Part shown: positions 13,065 to 23,059 of the stretch, piece by piece | Layout: every line of letters begins with the position of its first letter | Position numbering within the stretch: position 1 is the stretch's first letter | Source of the DNA: Gigantopelta aegis | Taxonomy: Eukaryota; Mollusca; Gastropoda; Neomphalida; Peltospiridae | NCBI RefSeq assembly: GCF_016097555.1 | Contig: NC_054704.1 | Span: 32,345,054-32,409,053 of the forward strand | Reading direction: 5' to 3' | Length of the DNA: 64,000 bases | The notes under the pieces: generated by a model | Told to the model about the DNA's origin: nothing | Databases searched by the model: none | Seen by the model: the letters and a program-made list of their open reading frames with translations, nothing else | Position numbers and translations under genes: made by a program

Positions 13065-16000
13065 CAGAGAGAGAGAAGAGAATTTGTTAAACATACTAAT
13101 TCTCACATTAACTTAATAAATAACTAAAAGTATTATGAAATATAGCTATCAGATTTAATTTCAGTGTGCATTTGCAAATCTGACAAAGAACCCTTAGAAC
13201 AATTTAGCTTGAGAAACCCAACAGATTGCACCAGACTAATACTTTTCAGACTCAGATGGATTACAGATCATTTGTACAAAAATCTATTCAACAAATTTGC
13301 TTTGGAAATGAACTTATGTTTACATCATCAAACTTTAATAATCACTGGCAATTAGGTGTCAAATATATGGTAAATTTGACAGGTGGTCTATTTGCTGCAA
13401 TAATACCGGCAAAGTGTTCTGCTCAGTGCAAAACCATAGTTTTTATGTCTAATACTGTTTATCTCACCTATAAAAGACAACAATGTCATTTATTACCATA
13501 CAGAAAACTGGCTGGAATAGGAAATCCTACTGATTTGGATATCATTAATATTTCTCATGCTGAAACATACAGAGGATTAATGACGGTTATTATGGTCTCT
13601 TTTTGTGGCTCAAACTCAAATACTCTTAGTTATACAATATCTACTTCATACTTGAATGCAGCTGTTAGTTAATGACTGTTGAAAAGCTGTCTACTTTATT
13701 CTCAGGAGCATATAATTGATTTGTGCAGCCATGGAATTCTAGAAAATGTTTTATACATGAAGGTCTGCAGACCTTTCAACCCTCGCTCTCCCAGAACCAA
13801 TCTCTCTTAATGTCTATATCATTCTCTCCAGACTTCCCTTCCCTTTTTCATTTTAAAAATAATGCAAAACAGCAAACTGTATTTCTAAACTGCACTTTAA
13901 TTGCAATGAACAGTGTTTTACAAACACTTACACAATTTACTCTCTTTTGCAAAATCAATCACAGTTTTTACAGGTTTTTGACATAATGCATGAACTGTTT
14001 ATGGAAATTATACCAATAATAAATCTAAACTATTTTATAATACATAATGTACATTAGTTATCTTACAACTGTATCACCATAAATCTATGACTTGTTCTTG
14101 TCAAATGACACTAAGCATGTTATAAAGCATACCAAAAGTGTATGTCAAATAGTTACACAAGTCAAAAGGTGAAAACTCTTGTGGAAATATGAATTTAATC
14201 ACTTTGCTCGGTAAACTAAAGTGCCCTACAAAAGCTGTAAGATATGCTTTGCCAATTGTGGGAAATGAATATAAAAGATCAGTTGCTGCTATTCAGTAAG
14301 TGTAGTTCATGTGACAGCAGCAGATTTGCAATCTCGGTATTTAAAAAAGTCACAATTTAACAATGTTACACACTATATCCATGGTTTAAAATATTCTATC
14401 ATTAAAGATTTGGCTTTGTTTTTAATACTTTCCAAAAAGTTAAATACAGTCATACTTGTCCAAAATTAAAACTTCTGTTAAGAAACCACCTGTCTATTAT
14501 CTCTGCCATTAAGAATTGTTTTAATTAAATCTTGTTAATGTTGTTGTTTTGGGTTTTTGGAGGGTTTTTTTTTTTTGGGGGGGGGGGGTTGTGGGGGTTT
14601 TTTTTGGGGGGGGAGGGGGGGGGGGTCATTTATACAAAAATATTCCAGATAGCTTAACTTATAATTAATTTTCTCATTCTGTTTGTAGCAGATAAAAAAC
14701 ATTATTTGAAATACCTACGGCTATTTTACAAATGTCAAACTTCTCACAAGTTTTGACTTCTGTTTCATATATATTTCATATAATATATATTTATTTTATA
14801 CTTTCTTTATTCCTGAATTTTTTTTCTTAAAATGAGGTTGTTCAGATAACTTCTGATACCCATAAAATGTTTTATTAAGCTAAGACAGTGACTAATTCAA
14901 CACTGTTTTACATTAAACATTTTCAGGTAAGAAATTTATTTTCAAAATGGGGTGAAGTAAAATTTTATGTTATATTTAGAGGACACTGGAAATACTGGAC
15001 ATCTAGCCATTTTTTTTTTTTTTAAATGGTCCGTTATCCTTGGGGTGTGCAGAGATGACAATTTAGGATATATATTATAATTATTAGGGTCCAAGGGAGG
15101 ATGTGCATGGTGGTTTCACCCCCATTGCATCTACCAATAAATAACATAAATTAAAGCCACAGTTCTCTCACCAACAACAAAATTACCTACACGTATGGCC
15201 CTGAGGTCTGTAGTGCTTAACCAACCTCCATTAAATCTATCTATTTAAAGAGAGCAATAACAGTCATGCATTCTTTCCTGTCCTGGACAGAGAAGCCAGC
15301 CGAGGCCAGCACCTGTGCCCAGGACAGGCGTGTGCTACAACAGCTTGCTCTGAATGTGCACATTAAACACTCTGACCTGGCCTGACCTACTCATGCATTA
15401 CACACAAACTATCAGAGATTTCACTAACAATAACTGCAAAGGGGAAATAAACTTGTAAATAGCCCAGCCTGTTTACTCAGTGACTGCTATGTTGACTACA
15501 GTTACTACACGGTTATAACCTGGTTTATGCCAACTTGACAGGAAAGTGTACTTCAGCTCTTATTAATCCTATCATATTATCAGGTAATATGATTATTAAA
15601 GCCGTGAAGGTGATCAAAATGTATGGCTCACTTATTTGAGAGGAAGATAACATATGGAATGATTTTTTGGTGACAAATGAAAGGAAAGAAATCTTTAATG
15701 ACATCTCACCACATCGGTAAACAAGTGGCCGTTGTGTTTTTCACATATGGTAAATAAAATGATATCAAGTATAATATTTGATCTGGAGAATGTAATAAGG
15801 AAAGTACTACTTCCACATGGCTACTCTTATTATTTGCAGTAAGAGTCTTTTATCTTTTATAGCCACTTTCCCATCAAGAGAAGAGCAAATATCGCAGCCT
15901 TTGATGGAAAGAAAAAAAAGTTCAAGGTGAAGGAATGTTTTATTTAACAATGCACTCTAGAGTTATATGGTTAAGGACCACACAGATAATGAGATCTAGG

Positions 16001-19000
16001 AAACCTGCTGCTGTCACAACACAATGGGCTACTCTTTCCGATTAGCAGCAAAGGATCTTTTTCTTTACCCATATATGGTTATAAATATCTTTGTTCATAA
16101 CAAAGTGTTATGTCCCACTAAAACACAAAGTAGGATGTAACACCTCGATGTCATCAGTCAAACGAGTTCAGTGACAAAATTAAAATTAAATATGGGTAAT
16201 AAATTGATTAGGGTATGAAACTTGCTACCTTTTGTATCATGTTTATGTCCCTAAAGCGTGTGACATCTGAAAATTACAGGATTGGACAATACCACATCCT
16301 TTGTTAGCCCAGTAGTGGAGCACTGGCTGAAATGAGAAATAGCCCAATGGGCCCATCAAAGGGTCGACTCTAGACTGACTGCGCATTAGATGAGTGCATT
16401 ACGACTGGGTTACATCCTGCCCCCTTCACACAAGCTGAATATTCTACCATCTCGCTGGCCCTAGTTGACACCTGTTTAACAGTGACCCCCCCCCAAAAAA
16501 AACAAAAAAACAAAAAAAACATGCTCAGATAAAGTGAAATGCCAATCCTCAGATGACCAACACTGGAGACAATATTTTTGTTTATGTACTTTGTTTCTAT
16601 TAAACTACAATGTATATATTCAAATATCTGAAGTGTGACTAAATAAAGATTAATTGATTCACATTATTGCTTTGTGCGACTATTTTTGGCAAGCTTTGTC
16701 TGCATTGAAAATCAGTATGGTCGAATCCTCTTGAGTTTGCTTGAGGTCATATTTTGTTCCTACAACGCCGATCCTTTAGTAAACGACCATGTCTATATTT
16801 GGTCTATAACCACAGGAAATGTATTTAGCATCGCTACAATGAGAAATCTATACAGATGGATTTGCTCGAACAAGTTGTAGTAAATATAGATTTTACCTGC
16901 TATTGCCATCTTTAGTGTTGGGAATTTAATGAAAGTTTGTAATCGATGACTGGTTTGCACCAAGTGATCAATAATCAGTTAATAATTGATTAAATGCGCA
17001 TTGTGCTTTTGGGCGTTTGTCACTGTTCACTGCCTCAATGAGCTGTAATGATACTGTGGTGCAGTGGTTAAGCCATCGGACTACAGAGTGGTATGTACAG
17101 GGTTCGCAGCCTGGTACCAGCTCCAACCCAGAGTGAGTTCTTATGGGCTCATGTACTAACCAACTAACAACTAACCCACTGTCCTCGACAGACAGCCCAG
17201 ATAGCTGAAATGTGTACCTAGGACAGTGTGCTTGAACCATAATTGGATATAAGCATGAAAATAAGTTTAAATGAAATTAACGTAAAGGTTTTAAAGGAAA
17301 GGAAAGGAATATTTGTGTAATGAAACCTCAGCACATTTAAAGTATGGTGGTGCGGTCAGTCTAGATCGATCCCTGTTGGGGCCTGTTGACCAATGTATGT
17401 ATATAAGAGAGGGCCTAGAAAGTTGGCAAACTTGTGCCCAATCCTTTTGCTTATGCAATAGTGCACCATGACTGGTATAGCAAAGGCTGTGGTATGAGCT
17501 ATCCAGTCTGTGGGTTGGTACATATAAAAGAACCCTTGCTACAAATGGAAAAATGTACCGGGTTTCCTCTCTAGACTATATGTAAAAATGATCAAATGTT
17601 TGACATCCAACGATTAATATATGAATGTGCTCTAGTGGTGTTGTTAACTGAAACAAGCTAACTTTCTCAAACTATGGCTGTTTAATGTCTAACATGGTTA
17701 TTTCAACAGTTTGTCGAGAGAAAGAGAAGAAGAAGAATTTTGTTTGTTTAACGATACCACTTAAGCACATTGATTTATGCACGACCGCTCTCGACTTATT
17801 TCAATGTCTGGACAGCTGATTGTCCCCAAAATGCAGCCACCTGTTGTCAAGGACAGGACTTAGCCCATGGTAAAGTGCTCACATGACTGGTACATCAAAG
17901 GCCCTGGTATATGCTGTCATGTCTGTAGGGTGATGAATATAAAAGATCCCTTGTTACTAATGGAAATATGTAGCGTGTTTCCTCTCTAAGACTATAGTAT
18001 ATGTAAAAAATTACCAATGTTTGACATACAATAGCCGATAAATCAATGTGCTTTAGTGGTGTCGTTAAACAAAACAAACTTTAATTTACTCCTGATGTAA
18101 TCAAGACATCAAAAATGTGCAAATAACCATACACACTGTGAGTAAGTTAATGCGGTATCTGGCTTGTACCATGTTGAATGACGTGATAAGTGTGGCTATG
18201 TGAGAGGTGAAGTTTAAGATGTGATTTACCACACACTTTTGTCAATGAAAAAACAGCCTAAGAATGGTACAAAGAGAACTACTGCAGTGCACACTCTTTG
18301 TCAATGGGAAAACAGTCTAAGAATGGTACAAAGAGAACTACTGCATACTCTTCATCAATGGGAAAGCAACCTTAGCTCATATATAACCTTGGTATAAGAA
18401 AAAATAACTGAATTAAATTGATTTTGTATGACTAGATGTATTCTGGTACACAATATTCAACCCACAAATTGTATACAGGGGTTAGAGTTATTGGATGTTT
18501 TATAGCAACCTTACATGATAACAATAACAACTAAAATTTGGGTGATGTGTTTCCAATAGAGTTAGTATAGTTTACCCAATGATTATCGGATGGCATACAT
18601 ACAAGTAGTACAGGAAGGAAGGAAATATTTTATTTAACGATGCACTCAACACATTTTATTTACGGTTATATGGCATCAGACATACGGTTAAGGACCACAC
18701 AGATATTGAGAGAGGAAACCCACTATCGCCACTTAATGGGCTACTCTTGTTGATTAGCAGCAAGTGATCTTTTATATGGACAATCCCACAGACAGGATAG
18801 CACATACCGCAGCCTTTGATGTTACAAGTAGTACAGAGCCTGCCATAAAGGTGATACCAGGCATTGATGGGTGGTTTAAAGATTTTGTAAAAATCTAAAA
18901 AAATTATGTAGTCTAGATATTTTGTGACTCCATCTCATAATCTTAAACTTCTGACCAAAAATCTGGAATTCGCAGTAACATGGAATCCTGATGAATTCTC

Positions 19001-22000
19001 AGCTTGGATATAACCTGGCATTGATCTTTCTCATATTCAATTATGCACAGAATTGAGTCACACTATCCTGAATTTGTTACATTTGTAACATGTAATTATG
19101 TTTGTGACTAACAGATCCTTTTTGAAGACTAAAATAATTTTGTAGGTACAAAACAATATATATATTACAAAGTAAAATGAAAAGTGAATGCTACAGACAT
19201 TAGAACACACAAGCAAACATCCTGGATATACATTGGTATTCTAAACAAGGAAATGTTTTGAATATGTAATTCTAGTTGCCAAAAAGGCTCTGCTAGATTG
19301 AACAATCTTACAATGGCTTCAAACTCAGGACAGTCCCTTTAAGGACCACACAAAAGAACCACACAGATGAGAAGAAACCTGCAACTGCCACTCCATGGGT
19401 TACTCTTTGATTAGCAACACAGGATCTTTTATATCCACCACTCCACAGACATGATAGTACATTTTGTGCATTATGTTCCAATTGTGTGAAAGTCCATATA
19501 AAAGATCCCATCAAGACAAACAGCAGCAGGTTTCTTCCATAACATTAGTCATTAGTCACAAGTGTCAAGCCTGATTTAACCCTTATTTTCCTTTTCTATA
19601 CCTTGGACTAGTCAAACTTGTATGAATAAGTCTGTGGAAATCATTTGATTCTGTGGGAGTAAATGGCCATATCTAGGTTTAATCTAGAATATGAAACCAA
19701 TTTACATGCCATTTCTTTGACTAGAAAAAGATTGTTGTGATAGTTTGTACCTGGCTTCATAAATACCCAATAGAAGGTAGTTTGGTTTATCTCAAACACA
19801 AGTCTTCAATGCTACATGGTGCGAGACATAGCCCAGTGGTAAAGTGCTCGCTCGATGTGCGGTCGGTCTGGGATCGATCCGCGCGGTGGGCCCATTGGGC
19901 TATTTCTCGTTCCAGCCAGTGCACCACGACTGGTATATCAAAGGCTGTGGTATGTATTACCCTGTCTCTGGGATGGTGCATATAAAAGAACCCTTGTTGC
20001 TAATCGAAAAGAGTAGCCCATGAAGTGGCGACAGTGGGTTTCCTCTCTCAATATTTGTGTGGTCTTTAACCATATGTCTGACGCTATATAACCGTAAATA
20101 AAATGTGTTGAGTGCGTTGTTAAATAAAACATTTCCTTTCAATGCTACAGGTCAGCTTGAACCAGTTTGTATTAATAGTTTGCATCAGCTAAGATTGTGT
20201 TAAACGTGGCCAGTTAAAACATCAGAATGAGCCAAATTTGTAATGCTGAACAAAAGAAAGATTCCAAAGTAATACTTTGAACATAATAAATAAATTGTTA
20301 ATATGTTTATGAATGCCTTCAACAATAGTGTTGACACTGGGTGTCAGCAAAAACTGGGTACATCCTGTGCTACCAAGATTTAAATTGTTTACCAATGCAA
20401 TAAAAGCAAAGAAAAAAAAAGGATAATTTTGTTTCACTCTATGATACGTCAGTGATTGTTAGAATTCATTCAGATTTTTTCTTAAATTTTCATTTATTTG
20501 TGCTTACCAGTATTTATAAACAATTAAGCTTCAAACCAATTTGCCTCACCCTCCCCCCACCAAAAAAATATATAGCTGGAGACATCCCTAAATTATTCGA
20601 TCCTCGAAATTTGTGGTGATGCAAAAGCAATTGCATAAAAAATTTGCAACAGCATTTTAATCCCGTCGTAAAATTGAAGAAATAAAATAATGTCTCCACT
20701 TGGCACTTGTTGGCCGATTAGAAGTATTTATTTGAATGAAATGTGCACCACTACGGGTATATCAAAGACCGTGGTATATGATATCCTCTCTGTGGGATGG
20801 TGCATATATAAGATCACTTGCTACTAATAGAAAAATGTAATGGGTTTCTTCTTTAAGATTATATGTCAAAAATTACCCAATGTTTCACAGCCTATGATTA
20901 ATAAATCATTGTGCTCTAGAGGTGTCATTAAACAAAACAAACTTTAACTTTTAATTCTTTACAGTATGTACCCATTTTTAATTGCCGTCACAATGCTGTA
21001 GTAAATTTAGTTTACTTGACCATTCCCCAGTCATAGTTTTTCCTGCCCCAGTCATAGTTTTTCCTGCCCCATTCTTAGTTTTTCCTGCCCCAGTCATAGT
21101 TTTTCCTGCCCCACTAGTTATTTTATGCTAGGCCATACCATTTTCACCAAACCTTAGTTGTTATAAGACTTACTTGAAGACCTTTCTTCTTGAGATCAGC
21201 TTTGAGATTCTGAGAGAGCCGGACATCGGCAGGGTCGTAGATCAAGTACACAATGTCCGGCTTTGCCCTGTGGCCGCGAGCTCGGAGGTGCCAGTTGTCC
21301 GACTGTTTGTGCTCCTTGTCCAGTGTGTGCAGAATCTGCTGCATGATTTTCTTACGAACCGCACGACTGTCGATTCCCAGATAATTAACCATATCATTGT
21401 CTGTTAGTGACATCAGCAGAAAACCATCAACCATATTTTCAGCCAGGCTTTGGCGATAGAATTCTTTAATTCCCAGCTTAAAGAGCCATTCCTGCAAGTC
21501 ATTGACATTCCACTGACAGATCTTTTTGTTCTTATACTCTCCAGTGAATTCCATGTCTGGAGCATTTGCCATTGTTGGGGGAGCATTCATTGTGGCAAAT
21601 TTCTCAAGGTCTTCCATGATTTCTCCAATAACTATGGAAGTCTTTTCTGCCAAACTAAGTTTAATCTGACTGGGACCTGTTAAGTTTACAGATTGTTTTA
21701 TTAACGTGTTAAACTGTTTGGGAATATCGGTCATGTCAATGGTGCTGAAATGAATAGGAAAAAGTTTCACAGAATTGGGATCAGTCTTTTGTCTCTCAAT
21801 CAGAGCTTTTCCTTCGTATACAGAAACCGGACAACTAAAATAACTTTCCGACAAAAATAAAATTGCTGCTCGGCATCTTTCAACGGCCTCCATACGAAAA
21901 GAAAACCAACATGGACTGTCAGTATTTTTTTCATCCTTGTCAAACCAAATATCTTCCGCTAAGTTATTTTCTTTCAATTGTCTTGTTGTTTCAACTACAA

Positions 22001-22496
22001 ACTTCCTTTCAAGAAACCCTGCATCTGGTGAATATGACACAAAAATTCCTTTTTTCATCTTCTTTAACTTGGACAGAGTTTGTGGTAATGGATTTGCATT
22101 TAAACTTTTACCTGTAGCCGCATTTACCGTAACTTTTGGTTTAGTTTCTTTGGCAAGTTCCTTGTTGGACCCCGGCTCTAAAGGGTTAACGTTATTCCCT
22201 GTTTCTCCTTTGTTTTTGACTTCGCCAGACATGTTCCCGTTTTTCACCTCCTCGTTTTTACTGTTGTTGTTGACAGTCTCGCTGCTGTCCTGCACCACGT
22301 CTTGTTTCGATTCCGTGACCACGTCGTCGCCGTCTGTTCCCTTCCCCATGTTGCGAACCACTTCCCCACAAGTGTTATCGTCGTTGGCGTCTGTCCCGTT
22401 ATTCACTGCGACGTTGTCAGCCGCGATACTGTCGTTCTGGCACCCACCACTGCGTTGTTTGACGACTTCTACATCGCCTGCCTTGTCCTCGCTCAT
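1120..22496 (-). CDS. TIR-SAM-TIR domain protein, four-exon gene (exons 22496-21174, 8616-8382, 1871-1701, 1184-1120)
   Basis: The spliced product is about 597 residues. Residues 1-145 are an acidic, Asn/Asp/Glu-rich leader without clear fold. Residues 148-300 form a TIR domain (GIFVSYSPDAGF strand A, IWFDKDEK, CRAAILFLSESYF strand C). Residues 326-392 form a SAM domain (QWNVNDLQEWL, MVDGFLL, LGIDSRAVRKKI). From about 412 a second TIR-like domain begins (KPDIVYLIYDPADVRLSQ) and runs through exons 2 and 3. TIR and SAM domains are self-association modules of innate immune and cell-death adaptors such as SARM1, but this order is not that of SARM1 (ARM-SAM-SAM-TIR). A cytosolic signalling or scaffold role is inferred. 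Splice phases agree throughout: 0 after exon 1, 1 after exon 2, 1 after exon 3. Both long introns end in tandem arrays of splice-acceptor copies. I know no symbol for it. Confidence 0.85.
1185..1700 (-). other. Putative last intron of the TIR-SAM-TIR gene
   Basis: It holds a C-rich and A-rich low-complexity tract at 1263-1320 and AT-rich DNA. No other exon-like sequence is visible. If exon 4 is wrong, this region is 3' UTR and flank. Confidence 0.45.
1701..1871 (-). CDS. TIR-SAM-TIR gene, coding exon 3 (end of TIR2)
   Basis: The acceptor is taken as CTGTTGTAG before GAGATTGTCC (exon base 1871), giving KAVL-G-DCPAIDFETK. The next AG downstream (CCATAG, exon base 1861) is also in phase and would drop three residues. 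The exon encodes MYTESLDVLEHHIKPLRRV and VVLEQAYLNKMADGLKPLEL, helical sequence fitting the last helices of a TIR domain. The donor is GTATGT at 1700-1695. If it is not used, the frame stays open to a TAA at 1663-1665. The first bases of this exon and its acceptor are the seed of the large minisatellite upstream. Confidence 0.72.
1843..6920 (-). repeat. Large minisatellite built on the exon 3 splice acceptor (about 46-48-bp units)
   Basis: About 5.1 kb of head-to-tail units, roughly 105-110 copies at this length. On the plus strand a unit runs CAATCTCCTACAACAG, TATCACAACATGTCTCAAAA, TCTATAGCTG, then CA or GA. Full units are 48 bp. Others are 46 bp, lacking AT before GTCTC, and some are internally deleted. 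On the minus strand each full unit reads CTGTTGTAG-GAGATTGT, then GATTTTGAGACA, which is the 3' splice site and first bases of exon 3. Since 48 is a multiple of 3 and the unit has few stops, both strands show spurious long open frames. Units differ by point changes and are grouped into higher-order blocks. Confidence 0.97.
6921..7566. other. Intron DNA of the TIR-SAM-TIR gene
   Basis: Unique AT-rich sequence between the minisatellite and a SINE. No feature recognised. Confidence 0.5.
7573..7637. repeat. (GAA)n microsatellite
   Basis: A run of GAA repeats grading into GAAA units, directly abutting the tail end of a minus-strand SINE. It gives a false poly-Glu frame. Confidence 0.95.
7634..8013 (-). 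mobile_element. tRNA-derived SINE, type 2 head, full length
   Basis: On the plus strand the tail (ATGTTTTATTTAACGACGCA) comes first and the tRNA-like head last (ACGACGCCACCGAGGCCGGT), so the element is on the minus strand. The minus strand shows a box-A-like TGGCGTCGTGGTAGGCC and a box-B-like GGTTCGGATCC. A near-identical copy lies at 56722-57109. It sits in intron 2 of the TIR-SAM-TIR gene. Confidence 0.85.
8382..8616 (-). CDS. TIR-SAM-TIR gene, coding exon 2 (core of TIR2)
   Basis: The acceptor is TTTTTATTTAG directly before GTTATCCACC, and the donor is GTAATT after TTTTAG. The 235 nt encode 78 codons plus one base: VIHHDAQKLGRSKEEF, then the strand and helix ATHVIVIFTEAAAV and SPFVFHEVLFADWLGKKL, as expected for strands B-C and helix C of a TIR fold. 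It joins exon 1 (KKKGLQ) in phase 0, rebuilding GLQVVIHHD. Five further copies of its acceptor and first 22 bases lie immediately upstream, at 8680-8920. Confidence 0.85.
8596..8937 (-). repeat. Tandem array carrying the exon 2 splice acceptor (about 64-bp units, six copies)
   Basis: Units contain, on the minus strand, ATGTTTTCGTTCAG followed by GTTATCCACCATGATGCTCA. The copied acceptors give exon starts at 8680, 8728, 8792, 8856 and 8920; the authentic one is 8616. Spacings are 64, 48, 64, 64 and 64 bp. The copies carry CAG where the authentic site has TAG. Confidence 0.95.
9184..9532 (+). mobile_element. hAT-like MITE, copy 1
   Basis: It begins CAGTGCTTCTTGATTATGG and ends TTTAGAAGCCCTG, near-inverted termini of the CAGGGCTTCTA type shared with 61840-62745 and 31132-31292. 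A 7-bp direct repeat ATATAGT flanks both ends, close to the 8-bp target duplication of hAT elements. It holds no coding sequence. Confidence 0.65.
9533..11811. other. Intron 1 DNA of the TIR-SAM-TIR gene
   Basis: AT-rich, without recognisable exon. A 34-bp direct repeat occurs at about 11612-11677 (GGAAATAAATTCATTATATT twice). The short open frame at 10838-11062 has no recognisable family. Confidence 0.5.
11812..12081 (+). mobile_element. tRNA-derived SINE, type 1 tail, head-truncated
   Basis: It starts at GGTGGGCCCAATGGGCTATT, runs through TATAAAAGATCCCTTACTGC, and ends in GTCGTTAAATAAAACATTTC with (CCTT)n. The box A region is missing. Confidence 0.85.
12082..12980. other. Intron 1 DNA, nothing recognised
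   Basis: AT-rich with several overlapping short minus-strand frames that have no family signature. I see no gene. Confidence 0.45.
12979..13075. repeat. (GA)n microsatellite
   Basis: About 95 bases of nearly uninterrupted GA dinucleotides. It explains the Arg-Glu repeat frame here. Confidence 0.97.
13076..15240. other. Intron 1 DNA with a G/T homopolymer patch
   Basis: Open frames at 13226-13672 and 13723-13986 match no family I know and their codon use is like the AT-rich background. A T/G homopolymer cluster lies at 14562-14626. Confidence 0.4.
15930..16435 (-). mobile_element. SINE split by an insertion
   Basis: The tail part (GGAATGTTTTATTTAACAAT to GGATCTTTTT, 15930-16060) and head part (CCACATCCTTTGTTAGCCCA to CTGGGTTACATCCTGCCCCC, 16290-16435) belong to one minus-strand SINE. 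About 220 bp of other sequence, with the motif TATGTCCCACTAAAAC, lies between them and resembles 33395-33560 in reverse. Confidence 0.65.
17040..17275 (+). mobile_element. tRNA-derived SINE, type 3
   Basis: The head has TGGTGCAGTGGTTAAGCC (box A-like) and GGGTTCGCAGCC (box B-like). The body has CCTCGACAGACAGCCCAGAT and the tail ATAAGCATGAAAATAAGTTT. Related copies are at 22885-23045, 39424-39672 and 42885-43030. Confidence 0.75.
17456..17660 (+). mobile_element. SINE, type 4 tail, head-truncated
   Basis: From GTGCACCATGACTGGTATAG through TATAAAAGAACCCTTGCTAC to a tail of the AAATGTTTGACATCCAACGA type. The central body is shared with type 1 SINEs; the tail differs. Confidence 0.75.
17736..18085 (+). 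mobile_element. SINE type 4 copy preceded by an opposite SINE tail fragment
   Basis: 17736-17790 is a minus-orientation tail fragment (TTTGTTTAACGATACCACTT). 17846-18085 is a plus-strand copy with TTAGCCCATGGTAAAGTGCT near box A and a tail ending GTCGTTAAACAAAACAAACT. Box B is not recognisable. Confidence 0.65.
18238..18375. repeat. Short tandem repeat, about 55-60-bp unit, two and a half copies
   Basis: TTTGTCAATG is followed by CCTAAGAATGGTACAAAGAG and AACTACTGCA twice, then a partial third copy (CATCAATGGGAAAGCAACCT). Confidence 0.85.
18614..18822 (-). mobile_element. SINE, type 1 tail, head missing
   Basis: GGAAGGAAGGAAATATTTTA, then TTTAACGATGCACTCAACAC, through GGATAGCACATACCGCAGCC. 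The tRNA-like head is absent. Confidence 0.85.
19080..19340. mobile_element. Foldback MITE fragment (TTAAAGGGACATTCCTG type)
   Basis: It has the family core (ATACATTGGTATTCTAAACA, AGGAAATGTTTTGAATATGT) and the end AAACTCAGGACAGTCCCTTT. Related copies are at 24883-25260, 27150-27295 and 46523-47068. Confidence 0.65.
19341..19465 (-). mobile_element. Diverged SINE fragment
   Basis: Recognisable by AAGGACCACACAAAAGAACC, CCATGGGTTACTCTTTGATT and GGATCTTTTATATCCACCAC; strongly mutated. Confidence 0.55.
19817..20137 (+). mobile_element. Full-length tRNA-derived SINE, type 1, with 12-bp target duplication
   Basis: Head: CATAGCCCAGTGGTAAAGTG (box A) and GGTCTGGGATCGATCC (box B), as in RNA polymerase III internal promoters. 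Body: GCATATAAAAGAACCCTTGT. Tail: GTTGTTAAATAAAACATTTC. It is flanked by the perfect direct repeat TTCAATGCTACA at 19805-19816 and 20138-20149, proving retroposition. This is the reference copy for the family in this window. Confidence 0.95.
20742..20945 (+). mobile_element. SINE, type 4 tail, head-truncated
   Basis: GTGCACCACTACGGGTATAT through GATGGTGCATATATAAGATC to GTCATTAAACAAAACAAACT. Confidence 0.75.
21025..21113. repeat. 22-bp tandem repeat just inside intron 1 of the TIR-SAM-TIR gene
   Basis: Four copies of CAGTCATAGTTTTTCCTGCC plus CC, starting about 60 bp beyond the exon 1 donor. Unlike the two acceptor arrays, this repeat does not contain the splice site. Confidence 0.9.
21174..22496 (-). 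CDS. TIR-SAM-TIR gene, coding exon 1 (leader, TIR1, SAM, start of TIR2)
   Basis: This is 441 open codons. The start is supported by an in-frame TGA nine bases upstream of the ATG and an ACC-ATG-A context. The exon ends in CAA followed by GTAAGT at 21173-21168, phase 0; reading past it gives only a few codons before a stop. By hand alignment with SARM1, the position of the NADase glutamate (E642) in TIR1 is occupied by an aromatic residue near SPCWFSFRMEAVERC, so enzymatic activity is doubtful. The open frames on the opposite strand are shadows. Confidence 0.93.
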
Positions 22497-22884
22497 GGTA
22501 CGGGTTCATTGAAAACATGTCATAGTTCTGTCCCGTCACTTACCGCCACACGCTTAAGCTTCGTTAGCAACCAAACAGTGTAGTTTCCGTCTGATCGATT
22601 CCTGATCGGCTGTTCCGTTCAACACCCTCGGTTAACAGACTCGCTTACTAAGGATAAACTTCGACTAATATAGTCATGATTGCTGTATATCTTACCGATT
22701 CTTAAGCTACGTTTTATTACATAACAACTCAAAACTTTGTTGGGACCATTTCAGAAATTATCATAGGGCAGGAAGGAATCAAAATTAATAGATGAATGAT
22801 GCCTGGAGTTACGTTTATGTAGGCCTAACGTACAATACCCTTCCAGGCGGCCACCTCTGTTAAACAGTCATCTGTTTTAAAATT
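22497..22884 (-). promoter_or_regulatory. 5' UTR and probable promoter region of the TIR-SAM-TIR gene
   Basis: Immediately upstream of the start codon the DNA is more G+C-rich and contains CpG up to about 22660, then becomes AT-rich. No clear TATA box or initiator is identifiable. An unseen 5' noncoding exon is possible. Confidence 0.35.
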
Positions 22885-23045
22885 AATTTTATTTATAGGC
22901 TAGTTATTTCTATGCTTATATCCAATCCAATTAAGGTTCAAACACGCTGTCGAGGGGCATACACCTCGGCTACCTGGTCTGTCTATATAGGACAGTGTTG
23001 TCTTGGTGGTTAGTTATTAGTGATTAGTGGGAGAGAAGTCGGTGT
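22885..23045 (-). mobile_element. SINE, type 3 fragment
   Basis: Reverse orientation: ATGCTTATATCCAATCCAAT, AAACACGCTGTCGAGG, TGTCTATATAGGACAG. The head is lost. Confidence 0.6.
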
Positions 23046-23059
23046 AGGCTACTGGCTTT

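Noticed and set aside
12918..13127. Frame rich in Arg-Glu repeats
   Set aside because: Translation of a GA microsatellite.
13226..13672. 148-residue plus-strand frame
   Set aside because: No recognisable domain, no matching splice partners, and an AT-driven composition; probably chance within the intron.
19827..19875. tRNA gene (box A and box B present)
   Set aside because: The boxes belong to the head of a SINE with target duplication; no cloverleaf with acceptor stem could be drawn.
21937..22512. 191-residue plus-strand frame
   Set aside because: Antisense shadow of TIR-SAM-TIR exon 1; codons are explained by the coding strand.
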